A stretch of DNA of 64,000 bases from Hylemonella gracilis ATCC 19624. GTDB lineage: Bacteria > Pseudomonadota > Gammaproteobacteria > Burkholderiales > Burkholderiaceae_C. The notes beneath the pieces were generated by a model. It made no database searches, had not been told where the DNA came from, and was given only the letters and a program-made list of their open reading frames with translations. The translations under genes were made by a program, and so were the position numbers. Within the stretch, counting starts at the first letter, position 1; every line of letters begins with the position of its first letter. Below, in pieces: positions 7,921-15,949 of the stretch. Location of the stretch: NCBI RefSeq assembly GCF_000211835.1, contig NZ_AEGR01000052.1, forward strand, positions 62,001 to 126,000, in the 5' to 3' direction.

Positions 7921-8826
7921 ATGCATATCAACGAGCTGGACCTGAACCTGCTGCGCCTGTTCGACGCCACCTACCGCCTGGGCAGCGTCAGCCGCGCGGC
8001 CGAGGCCGTGGGCCTGACCCAGCCCGCGGCCAGCCATGGCCTGGGCCGCCTGCGCCTGCTGCTGGGCGACGCGCTGTTCGAACGCCGGGCCGGCGGCGTC
8101 AAGCCCACGGCGCGGGCGGACCGGCTCGCTGGCGCGGTGCGCCAAGCCCTGGGCACCTTGGAGGCAGCGCTCAACGAAAGCGCGGCCTTTGACCCGCGCC
8201 AATCCACCCGCACTTTCCGCCTGCACATGAGTGATATGGGTGAGAGCCGCTTCCTGCCCGATCTGATCACCACGCTGCGCGAGCGCGCGCCAGGCGTGCG
8301 GGTACAGACCCTGCCCTTGCCGCGCGATCAGATCGGCGCCGCGCTGGACGAGGGGCGGATCGACTTCGCCTTCGGTTTTCTGCCCATGGTGAAGGACACG
8401 CAACGCGTGCAACTGCTGCAAGACCGCTACATCGTCATGCTGCGCGCCGGCCATCCCTTCCTGGACGTGGCACGGCGCAAGCAGGGCCCCGCCTTGCTGG
8501 ACGCGCTGCGCAGCTTGGAGTTTGTCGCCGGGCGCACCCACTCCGACACGCTGCGCATCTTGCAAGGCCTGCAGCTGGAAGACCGCATCCGCCTCACGGC
8601 CGAGCATTTCATGGCCCTGCCCGCCATCGTGGGCGTGACGGACCTGGCCTTGGTGATGCCGCGCAACATCGCCCGAGGCTTCGCCGCGAACGGTTATGCG
8701 CTGATCGAGCCGCCGTTTCCGCTGCGCGACTTCACGGTCTCCTTGCACTGGAGCCGTCGCTTCGAGGCGGACCCGGCCAACCGCTGGCTGCGCGAACTGA
8801 TGGTGGGCTTGTTCGCGCCGCGCTGA
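7921..8826 (+). CDS. LysR-family regulator, probable controller of the ior operon
   Basis: A 301-residue LysR-type regulator. The N-terminal winged HTH is clear: LDLNLLRLFDATYRLGSVSRAAEAVGLTQPAASHGLGRLR, with the usual FERRAGGVKPT wing. The C-terminal two-thirds is the periplasmic-binding-protein-like effector domain. The ATG at 7921 was chosen over an open frame reaching back to 7780 because homology to the family begins at MHINELDLNL. It is divergent from iorA with about 128 bases between starts, the standard arrangement for a LysR activator of a catabolic operon. The likely effector is an aromatic oxo acid or CoA ester (inference). Confidence 0.92.
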   Translation: MHINELDLNLLRLFDATYRLGSVSRAAEAVGLTQPAASHGLGRLRLLLGDALFERRAGGVKPTARADRLAGAVRQALGTLEAALNESAAFDPRQSTRTFRLHMSDMGESRFLPDLITTLRERAPGVRVQTLPLPRDQIGAALDEGRIDFAFGFLPMVKDTQRVQLLQDRYIVMLRAGHPFLDVARRKQGPALLDALRSLEFVAGRTHSDTLRILQGLQLEDRIRLTAEHFMALPAIVGVTDLALVMPRNIARGFAANGYALIEPPFPLRDFTVSLHWSRRFEADPANRWLRELMVGLFAPR

Positions 8827-8868
8827 CCGCGAAGGTGCGCGACCGCTTCACCCTTGGCGGGCGTGATG

Positions 8869-11091
8869 TCATCCCCCGGCGCCGACCTGTGCGCTGGAGG
8901 CTTTCCGTGATGGGGCGCCGATGCCAAAGGCCGCGGCGAAGTCCTGCGCGGCCACTGGCCGACCGAAGAGATACCCTTGTCCTTCCTCGCAGCCAGAGTC
9001 CTTCAGGCGTCGGTGCTGGGCGGCCGTTTCGATGCCCTCGGCGATGGTGTCGAGACCGAAGCCGCGTGCCATGTCGAGGATGGCACGCACCACCGACGCA
9101 TCGCGTTCTGAATCGACCAGGCCCTGCACGAAACTTCGGTCGATCTTGATGCGGCTCAAGGGGTAGCTCTTGAGCAGGCTGAGCGAGGCGTAGCCGGTGC
9201 CAAAGTCGTCAAAGGCGATGCCCACGCCCAGCGCTCTCAGGCGCTGCAGCGTGTCGAGCACGAGTTCGTCGTGGTCGAGCACGATGTCTTCCGTCACTTC
9301 CAGTTCCAGCGCTTCGGGGGGCAGGCCGTGACGTCGAAGCGCCTGCGTGACCTGCGTGACCAGGTCGTCAACGCGGAACTGTGCGCCGAAGAGGTTGATC
9401 CCGATGCGGAAGTCCGGCGCACCGCTTCGGCGCCACAGCGCGGCTTGTGCGCAGGCTTCATCCAGCACCCAGAAGCCGACGACCGCCGCCAGCGGCCCGC
9501 CCGCCAATGCGGGCAGGAAGGCAGCAGGGGACAAGAGGCCGCGCTGTGGGTGCCGCCAGCGTATCAGCGCCTCCGCGCCGACCAGTGCCCCATCGCTCAG
9601 ACGAATCTGGGGCTGGTAATAGAGCACGAACTCGCCTTCGTCCACCGCGCGGTGTAGCTCGATGGCGTAGAGGCGGCGCGCCATGGCTTCCATGCGCAAG
9701 GCCTGAACGAAGACGAAGGTCTGCCCGCGGCCATGGCGCTTGGCCTGGAAGAGGGCGAGGTCGGCATCGCCGATCAATTCGAGCGCCTCTTGCGCGTGCA
9801 TCGGCGCGAGGGCCAGGCCGCAGCTGGCCCCTACCCGCACGTGATGGCCGTGGAGCAAGACCGGTTCCGTGATCCGCGCAATGGCCTTGCGTGCGCAGAC
9901 CGACGCCGTTCCAGGGTCCGTCACGCCGGGCAAGAGCAGGGCGAATTCGTCGCCCCCGATGCGCGCGACGGTTGCCTCGGGAGGCGCGATGTGCTCGAGG
10001 CGCCTGGCGGTTTCCCGCAGCACGGCATCGCCCACCTCGTGTCCCAGGGTGTCGTTGATGTCCTTGAGGCCACCGAGGTCCATCATCAGCACCGCCGCTT
10101 TGCCGTCGCGTGCCAGCGTGTCTTCGGTGCGCCGGTAGAGCTGCGCGCGGGTCGCCAGACCCGTGAGCGCGTCGGTGTGCGATGTGTCGCCCCGTTCATC
10201 GCCCTGGCGCCGGGTTCCGCTCATGTCGTGCAGGTGCGCGTTGAGCATCAGATGCCCGTTCTCACGCCAGCAGAAAAACGACAGGCCCAGCGGGAACTCC
10301 GAGCCGTCCTTGCGCACGCCGTGGATGCCTTCGGGCACCGACAAACCATCCACCGAGCCCGCTGCCGCCACCCGCGCGATCAAGGCATGCAGGCTCGCCC
10401 GATGCTCCGCTCTGACCAAGGTCTCGAAGGGGCGGCCTGAGCCCTCGTCCACCCGGTAGCCGTGGAGAGCCGCCGCCGCATCGTTCCATGCCAGCACCAC
10501 GCCGTCTTCGTTGAACCAGACGACGGCGGTGGGCGAGCGCTGGGCGTATTCCTCGAACGAGCCCTTGGCCTGTTCCGCAGACATCTCGATGCGGCGCAAT
10601 TCAAGCCGGTCCGCGGCCATCTTGGCGAGTTCGCGCAGGCGGGTTTGGTCCTCCAGGGAGAAATCGTGGCGCGGCCGTTTGTCGATGATGCAAAGCGCGC
10701 CGAGGGCGTGCCCATCGGGCGAGCGCAGGGGCGCCCCTGCGTAGAAACGCAGACCGATGGACCCGGTTACCAGGGGGTTGTCGTGAAAACGAACGTCCTC
10801 GGTGGCGTCGGGCACGACCATCACCTCGTCCTGGGTGATGGCGTGCGCGCAGAAGGAGGCGTCTCGTCGCATGTCCACGTCGCCATCAACGCCGGTGCTG
10901 GCGGCGAAGAACACATGATCACTGCCGATCATGTTCACTGCGGCGACGGGCATGTTGAACATCCGCGCGGCGATCCGGACCACCGGGTCCAAGCTGGGCA
11001 GCGGGCGTTCACCACGCAAGCCGTATTTGGACAGGGCCTTGAGCCGCTCCTGTTCTGTTTCCAGTACGGGTGGGCATCTCATGACCCGCAT
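8869..11091 (-). CDS. GAF-PAS-GGDEF-EAL cyclic-di-GMP protein
   Basis: A 740-residue cytosolic signalling protein. Domain order: GAF (about 10-165; LASTG-like AASTGVDGD, FCAHAI, YAGAPLRSPDGHALGALCI), PAS (about 180-290; ALHGYRVDEGSGRPFETLV), GGDEF (about 310-465) and EAL (about 485-725). The cyclase signature RIGGDEF is intact, but the RxxD product-inhibition site five residues before it is absent. The phosphodiesterase residues GAEALIRW, DDFGTGYASL, KIDRSF and AEGIET are intact. It may thus make or degrade c-di-GMP. The ATG at 11091 is favoured over longer starts running toward dcd; an ATG nine bases further in is also possible. No transmembrane segment was seen, so GAF or PAS ligands give the input. 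Confidence 0.92.
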   Translation of the reverse strand: MRVMRCPPVLETEQERLKALSKYGLRGERPLPSLDPVVRIAARMFNMPVAAVNMIGSDHVFFAASTGVDGDVDMRRDASFCAHAITQDEVMVVPDATEDVRFHDNPLVTGSIGLRFYAGAPLRSPDGHALGALCIIDKRPRHDFSLEDQTRLRELAKMAADRLELRRIEMSAEQAKGSFEEYAQRSPTAVVWFNEDGVVLAWNDAAAALHGYRVDEGSGRPFETLVRAEHRASLHALIARVAAAGSVDGLSVPEGIHGVRKDGSEFPLGLSFFCWRENGHLMLNAHLHDMSGTRRQGDERGDTSHTDALTGLATRAQLYRRTEDTLARDGKAAVLMMDLGGLKDINDTLGHEVGDAVLRETARRLEHIAPPEATVARIGGDEFALLLPGVTDPGTASVCARKAIARITEPVLLHGHHVRVGASCGLALAPMHAQEALELIGDADLALFQAKRHGRGQTFVFVQALRMEAMARRLYAIELHRAVDEGEFVLYYQPQIRLSDGALVGAEALIRWRHPQRGLLSPAAFLPALAGGPLAAVVGFWVLDEACAQAALWRRSGAPDFRIGINLFGAQFRVDDLVTQVTQALRRHGLPPEALELEVTEDIVLDHDELVLDTLQRLRALGVGIAFDDFGTGYASLSLLKSYPLSRIKIDRSFVQGLVDSERDASVVRAILDMARGFGLDTIAEGIETAAQHRRLKDSGCEEGQGYLFGRPVAAQDFAAAFGIGAPSRKASSAQVGAGG

Positions 11092-11215
11092 CGTCCCCGA
11101 TTGCAAGCGGCCAGCCAAGGGAGCGCCGGGAATGTAAATCCATGGCACGTGGGACCGCGAAAGCTGGCCTCCGGTCATGAGTTCTTACAATCTCACGCAT
11201 TCCCGGGAAAACGAC

Positions 11216-11785
11216 ATGACCATCAAGAGTGACAAATGGATCCGCCGCATGGCCGAGCAGCACGGCATGATCGAGCCCTTCGAGCCAGGACAGGTGCGTT
11301 ACGCGGCGGACGGGCACAAGATCGTGAGCTACGGCACCAGCAGCTACGGCTATGACATCCGCTGCGCGCGCGAGTTCAAGGTGTTCACCAACATCCACAG
11401 CACCGTGGTCGACCCCAAGAACTTCGACGAGAAGAGCTTCGTGGACATCGAGAGCGACGTCTGCATCATCCCGCCCAACAGCTTCGCGTTGGCGCGCACG
11501 GTGGAGTACTTCCGCATCCCGCGCAATGTGCTGACCATCTGCCTGGGCAAGAGCACCTATGCGCGTTGCGGGATCATCGTCAACGTGACCCCCTTCGAGC
11601 CCGAGTGGGAGGGGTTCGTGACACTGGAGTTCTCCAACACCACCCCCCTGCCGGCCAAGATCTACGCGGGTGAGGGGTGCGCCCAGGTGCTGTTCTTTGA
11701 AAGCGACGAGGTCTGCGAGACCAGCTACAAGGATCGGGGCGGGAAGTACCAGGGACAAAGCGGCGTGACCTTGCCCAAGACCTGA
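11216..11785 (+). CDS. dcd: dCTP deaminase
   Basis: A 189-residue enzyme (Escherichia coli Dcd has 193) that deaminates dCTP to dUTP, feeding thymidylate synthesis. Landmarks are the N-terminal [61 protein letters not shown] (which holds the catalytic glutamate of the family) and the C-terminal [13 protein letters not shown]. The ATG at 11216 matches the family N-terminus; an open frame begins 39 bases earlier without conserved residues. It is divergent from the GGDEF-EAL gene with 124 bases between starts. It is probably a single-gene transcription unit, since a 300-base gap follows. Confidence 0.96.
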   Translation: MTIKSDKWIRRMAEQHGMIEPFEPGQVRYAADGHKIVSYGTSSYGYDIRCAREFKVFTNIHSTVVDPKNFDEKSFVDIESDVCIIPPNSFALARTVEYFRIPRNVLTICLGKSTYARCGIIVNVTPFEPEWEGFVTLEFSNTTPLPAKIYAGEGCAQVLFFESDEVCETSYKDRGGKYQGQSGVTLPKT

Positions 11786-12085
11786 GCTGTGCGGCTGATT
11801 TTTTGAAGGCGGGGTTGAGTGTTTCCGCGTTCTGTTTCGTCCCGATGGTGGAGCGTATCGGGCGTGGGTTGTTGTCTGCAAACGGTATGGACGGCGCTTG
11901 CTCCGGCTCGAGGATGAGGTTTCTAGATGGGTTTATTGGGCCGCAAGCGAGGGAAAATCCCAGCGCTTGCTGGGCGAAAATGCAAGAGATTCAACCCTAA
12001 ACTGTGCACTGGCACGCAGGAGCGATGGAGACATGCCCCGGGTGTCGTATTCGATACAACAAAGATTTTTAGGAATTGGATTGAA
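11786..12085. other. 300-base intergenic region upstream of ompW-like gene
   Basis: There is no convincing gene here. It is less GC-rich than its surroundings. It holds a small stem-loop, CCCAGC (11959-11964) / GCTGGG (11969-11974), and near its right end an imperfect palindrome annotated separately. The ompW-type promoter is presumably here, but no strong -35/-10 pair stood out by eye. Confidence 0.5.
12043..12061. promoter_or_regulatory. operator-like palindrome in the ompW leader
   Basis: TGTCGTAT (12043-12050) and ATACAACA (12054-12061) form an inverted repeat with a TCG centre and one mismatched pair out of eight. It ends 24 bases before the OmpW start codon. It does not match the FNR or CRP consensus. 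It is a candidate repressor site or the base of a leader stem. Confidence 0.35.
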
Positions 12086-12829
12086 ATGACGAGCAAGTAT
12101 TCCAAGGCCGCCGCGGTGATCGGCATGGCCATTCTGGCGGGTTCGGCTTATGCACAGAAGGCCGGCGATACCACCTTGTATGTGGGTGTTGCGTATATCA
12201 AGCAAGATGTTTCCGTGGGCGATCTGACGGCTTCTGCCGCCGCTGCTTATAAGCCGACTTATCAAGGCTTTGTGAACGGCGCGAGCGCCGAGGCCAGCGA
12301 CGAAACCACGGTCAAGTTCAACGTGACGCACATGGTCACCAACAACATTGCCGTTGAACTGGCCGCCGGCATTGCGCCGCGAATCCAACTTGATATTGCC
12401 ACGGACGCCACGGGCAACCACAAGAACGCCGCTGAGGCGGATGTGCAGACGCCGTCCCTGTTGGCCAAGTACTTCTTCTTTACGCCTGACGTCAAGCTCC
12501 GTCCTTATGTGGGCCTGGGCGCGACCTATGTGCGCTTCACGGACGTCAAGGTGCACGATGACGGCCCCACGGGGACGATCCACAGATTGGCTGGCTATTC
12601 GGCCAGCGTGGATTCCACCTGGGCGCCGGTCTATAACGTGGGCGTGTCCTACAAGCTCAACGAACAGTGGAGCATTGGCACGTCGTTCAGCTACATACCC
12701 ATCGACACCAAGATGACCTTCAAGGGCCCAGGGGCGTCCAACGCCTCCAAGGTGGATGACGTCACGACCAAGGGTGATGTCACCTTCAATTCGATGATCT
12801 ACGCTGTCAACGTGGGTTACACCTTCTAA
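12086..12829 (+). CDS. OmpW-family outer membrane protein
   Basis: A 247-residue eight-stranded beta-barrel protein. The signal peptide MTSKYSKAAAVIGMAILAGSAYAQ is followed by GDTTLYVGVAYIKQD, and the body has the OmpW pattern LLAKYFFFTPDVKLRPYVGLGATYVRF. It ends in the outer membrane C-terminal aromatic motif VNVGYTF, recognised by BAM. OmpW proteins form narrow hydrophobic channels and are often stress- or iron-regulated. The ATG at 12086 is chosen because the upstream extension (to 11927) lacks a signal peptide. Base composition is less GC-rich than neighbouring genes. A strong bidirectional terminator follows. Confidence 0.92.
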   Translation: MTSKYSKAAAVIGMAILAGSAYAQKAGDTTLYVGVAYIKQDVSVGDLTASAAAAYKPTYQGFVNGASAEASDETTVKFNVTHMVTNNIAVELAAGIAPRIQLDIATDATGNHKNAAEADVQTPSLLAKYFFFTPDVKLRPYVGLGATYVRFTDVKVHDDGPTGTIHRLAGYSASVDSTWAPVYNVGVSYKLNEQWSIGTSFSYIPIDTKMTFKGPGASNASKVDDVTTKGDVTFNSMIYAVNVGYTF

Positions 12830-12868
12830 GACCAGACACGCACCGGCCTAGGCCGGTTGCGGGTGGCC

Positions 12869-12910
12869 CAAGAAAAAAACCTGCCGCGTCAACGGCAGGT
12901 TTTTTTCTTG
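12869..12910. terminator. perfect bidirectional Rho-independent terminator
   Basis: An 18-base arm (12869-12886) is perfectly complementary to 12893-12910 around the six-base loop CGTCAA. The stem core CCTGCCG/CGGCAGG is flanked by A7 on one side and T7 on the other, so it ends both the ompW-type gene (+) and the convergent GGDEF gene (-). It is the best terminator in the window. Confidence 0.95.
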
Positions 12911-12926
12911 GGGAGGTCGAAGTTCT

Positions 12927-14240
12927 TCAAAGTGCTACGGCCAGGCGGTTGCGCCCCTGATGCTTGGCGTCATACAGCGCGGCATCCGCAAACTTGATGA
13001 ATCTTTCCATGTCGGTCACTGCAGCCGATGGGCTGCCAGCGCCCTGCTTGACGGACGCGTCGGACTCACGGGGGCGTGCCAACTTCCCGGGCCGTTGGCT
13101 GGCCACTCCGATGCTCAAGGTGACGATGCCTTCCGGCAGGGGCGTGGCTGCGTGCGGTATGCGTTGCGCCCGCACGGCATCCAGTATTTTCTGGGCCAGC
13201 CTCTCAGCCCCGGCGCTGTCGGTGTCGGGCAAGATCAGCGCGAACTCTTCACCGCCATAGCGGGCCGCCAAGTCACCCGGGCGCTGCGCGGAGGAGCTCA
13301 GCACGCGCGCCACGCGCTCCAGGCAGCGGTCACCTTGGGGGTGGCCGTAGTGATCGTTGTAGAGCTTGAAGTGGTCGATGTCGATCATCAACAAGGCCAG
13401 TGGTTGCCCGCGCCGCATGGCGCGAGCCCATTCGGCGGCCAAGGTTTCGTTGAACTTGCGCCGGTTCGCCAGGTCTGTCAGCGCATCGGTTTCGCTGATC
13501 CAGCGCAACTGTTCCAGGCTGTTTTCCAGCGCGGTGGAACGGCTGCGCAGCTCCGCGTTCAGCGCCGCGGTGTGCATGTTCATGAACGCCGCGAACAAGC
13601 CGACATGCGCCGCCACCATGCCCAGCACCTGCAAGGCCAGGACGTTGTAGATCAACTGCTCGAACACCAGAAAGAGTTCCGTGAAGTTTTGCGCCAGCAC
13701 CACGCGGGTCACCATCAGCACGATCAGCAGCGCCCAGAAGATGATCGGGTCACGTCGGCTGCGGCCGAATTTGTCGAGTTCCTTGGCTTGATCCCGCCCG
13801 CGGGCCAGCGCGGCCAATCCGAAGGCTGCGACCAGGCCGAGCATTGCCGAATGGACCTGCACCACCCGGTCCGCGTCGGAACGGGCAAGCCACATCGCCA
13901 GGGGCTGGATCACCGTCAGAGCGAAAGGCCAGCTCCAGCGCAGGGCGTCGCGTATGCGGCCTTGCAAATCCGGCCGGCGCAGCACGGCGCATTGCCCCGC
14001 GTGCAGCAAGGCCATTCCCAGGGTGACCAGGGTCCCGCTGGCGATGATCACGGACAACGGTGCCAGCGGCGTGTGGCGTAGGTTGACGAGCAGAAAACCG
14101 AGGGCACTGACGCCGAAACCCAAGCCCCACAGCAGGAGGTGAGGCTGTTTTTCTCGGCGCCATAGCAGGTAGAGGCTGATGCCTTGCATCAGGTCGATGA
14201 CGCCAAAGAAGAAATACTGCGTGTAAAGATCCAGATTCAA
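12927..14240 (-). CDS. membrane-bound diguanylate cyclase (GGDEF)
   Basis: About 437 residues. The N-terminal half has roughly six hydrophobic segments (for example YFFFGVIDLMQGISLYLLW and FWALLIVLMVTRVVLA), then a short coiled linker (LRSRSTALENSLEQLRWI) and a GGDEF domain starting at SETDALTDLANRRKFNE. The active site is intact: MIDIDHFKLYND and YGGEEFALILP. An RPGD sequence five residues before GGEEF fits the RxxD inhibitory site, so feedback control by c-di-GMP is expected. No convincing ATG precedes the first membrane segment; a TTG at 14240 preceded by GGGAG is the suggested start. The start region faces the rhlE start across a short divergent promoter. Confidence 0.88.
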   Translation of the reverse strand: MNLDLYTQYFFFGVIDLMQGISLYLLWRREKQPHLLLWGLGFGVSALGFLLVNLRHTPLAPLSVIIASGTLVTLGMALLHAGQCAVLRRPDLQGRIRDALRWSWPFALTVIQPLAMWLARSDADRVVQVHSAMLGLVAAFGLAALARGRDQAKELDKFGRSRRDPIIFWALLIVLMVTRVVLAQNFTELFLVFEQLIYNVLALQVLGMVAAHVGLFAAFMNMHTAALNAELRSRSTALENSLEQLRWISETDALTDLANRRKFNETLAAEWARAMRRGQPLALLMIDIDHFKLYNDHYGHPQGDRCLERVARVLSSSAQRPGDLAARYGGEEFALILPDTDSAGAERLAQKILDAVRAQRIPHAATPLPEGIVTLSIGVASQRPGKLARPRESDASVKQGAGSPSAAVTDMERFIKFADAALYDAKHQGRNRLAVAL

Positions 14241-14356
14241 GAGAGGGAGCTCCCGTGCTGCGCCGCCACTGTAGCGGCGAGGCCCACTCCTGTCGATAAG
14301 TGGCGCCGACCGTGTGTTTGAGGGCGGATCGGCCTGATAGGGGATAATTGAGGGCA

Positions 14357-15877
14357 ATGAATGACGAAATTCGTGCTGAATCCCCAGAGCTCGCATCTCC
14401 GGCCCCCAAGCGCTACGCTGACCTGACCCTGGCCGAGCCGCTCAAACGCGCCGTGGCTGACATGGGCTACGAAACCATGACGCCCATCCAGGCGCAGGCC
14501 ATCCCGGTGGTGCTGGCCGGTCAGGACGTGATGGGTGCGGCTCAGACTGGCACGGGCAAGACGGCGGCTTTCTCGCTGCCCCTGCTGCAGCGCCTGCTCA
14601 AGCACGAAAACGCCTCGACATCTCCCGCGCGCCATCCCGTGCGCGCCCTGGTGCTGCTGCCCACGCGCGAGCTGGCCGACCAAGTGGCGCAACAGGTCAA
14701 GATGTACGCCAAGTACACCCATTTGCGTAGCGCGGTGGTGTTCGGCGGCATGGACATGAAGCCCCAGACCCTGGAACTGAAAAAGGGCGTGGAAGTGCTG
14801 GTGGCCACCCCCGGCCGCTTGCTCGATCACATCGAGGCCAAGAACGCGGTGCTCAACCAGGTGGAGTACGTGGTGCTGGACGAGGCGGACCGCATGCTGG
14901 ACATCGGCTTTCTGCCTGACCTGCAACGCATCCTCAGCCACCTGCCCAAGCAGCGCACCACGCTCCTGTTCAGCGCGACCTTCTCGCCCGAGATCAAACG
15001 CCTGGCCTCGAGCTACCTGCAGAACCCCATCACCATCGAGGTCGCGCGTTCCAACGCCACGGCCACGACGGTGGAGCAGCATTTCTACAGCGTGGGCGAG
15101 GACGACAAGCGCCACGCCCTGCGCCAAGTGCTGCGCGACAAGAACCTCAAGCAGGCTTTCGTCTTTGTCAACAGCAAGCTGGGGTGCGCCCGGCTGGCGC
15201 GCGCGCTGGAACGTGACGGTCTCAAGACCGCGGCCCTGCACGGGGACAAGAGCCAGGACGAACGCCTCAAGGCCTTGGACGCCTTCAAGAAGGGCGAGGT
15301 CGATCTGCTGGTCTGCACCGACGTGGCCGCGCGCGGCCTGGACATCAAGGACGTGCCGGCGGTGTTCAACATCGACATCCCCTTCAATGCCGAGGACTAC
15401 GTGCACCGCATCGGCCGCACGGGCCGGGCCGGGGCCCTGGGCGTCGCGGTGAGCTTTGTGTCGCCGCGCGACGTCAAGTCGGTGGCCGAGATCGAGAAGC
15501 TGATCAAGACCAAGATCGAGATCGAACCCATCGAGTTCGAGGAAGACCGCCCAGATATCCGGCGTCAGGGCCGCTTCAACGAAGGCCATCGCCTCTACGA
15601 CCAGGAGGGCCGCCGTGACGACGGGCGTGGCGTGGGAGTTGAACGCCCCCGTGAACGCGTTGAGGGGAATTCGGAGCGTCGCCGCGAGTCTCGCCCAGCG
15701 CCGCGTTCGGCGCCTGCGGACCCATTCTTCGACCGCCCTTATGAAGCCACCCCCCCCTCCGAAGCGGCCGAGCCCGCTCCCTGGGAAGCGGCGGCCAAGC
15801 CGGCCATCAACCGCGGCAACCTGTCGACCAATATCCGCCCCAAGCGCAAGCTGGCGGCGCTGTTCAAGCAGTCCTGA
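14357..15877 (+). CDS. rhlE: DEAD-box RNA helicase, RhlE type
   Basis: A 506-residue ATP-dependent RNA helicase. Conserved motifs in order: Q-motif region (YETMTPIQAQAIP), motif I AQTGTGKT (about 62-69), PTRELA, motif II DEAD (about 175-178), SAT (LLFSATFS), ARGLDI and HRIGRTGRAG. After about residue 385 comes a charged, Arg- and Pro-rich tail with no fold, ending NLSTNIRPKRKLAALFKQS, typical of RhlE-like tails that bind RNA. RhlE acts in RNA remodelling, ribosome maturation and mRNA decay. The ATG at 14357 (MNDEIRAESP) is used rather than the TTG three codons earlier. Confidence 0.93.
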   Translation: MNDEIRAESPELASPAPKRYADLTLAEPLKRAVADMGYETMTPIQAQAIPVVLAGQDVMGAAQTGTGKTAAFSLPLLQRLLKHENASTSPARHPVRALVLLPTRELADQVAQQVKMYAKYTHLRSAVVFGGMDMKPQTLELKKGVEVLVATPGRLLDHIEAKNAVLNQVEYVVLDEADRMLDIGFLPDLQRILSHLPKQRTTLLFSATFSPEIKRLASSYLQNPITIEVARSNATATTVEQHFYSVGEDDKRHALRQVLRDKNLKQAFVFVNSKLGCARLARALERDGLKTAALHGDKSQDERLKALDAFKKGEVDLLVCTDVAARGLDIKDVPAVFNIDIPFNAEDYVHRIGRTGRAGALGVAVSFVSPRDVKSVAEIEKLIKTKIEIEPIEFEEDRPDIRRQGRFNEGHRLYDQEGRRDDGRGVGVERPRERVEGNSERRRESRPAPRSAPADPFFDRPYEATPPSEAAEPAPWEAAAKPAINRGNLSTNIRPKRKLAALFKQS

Positions 15878-15949
15878 GGCCGGACCGCGACCTCACTTTT
15901 GCCCTGGTTTGGGGCGCGTCCAGTCCTCGACCGAGGTCCGTCGCCGCCC

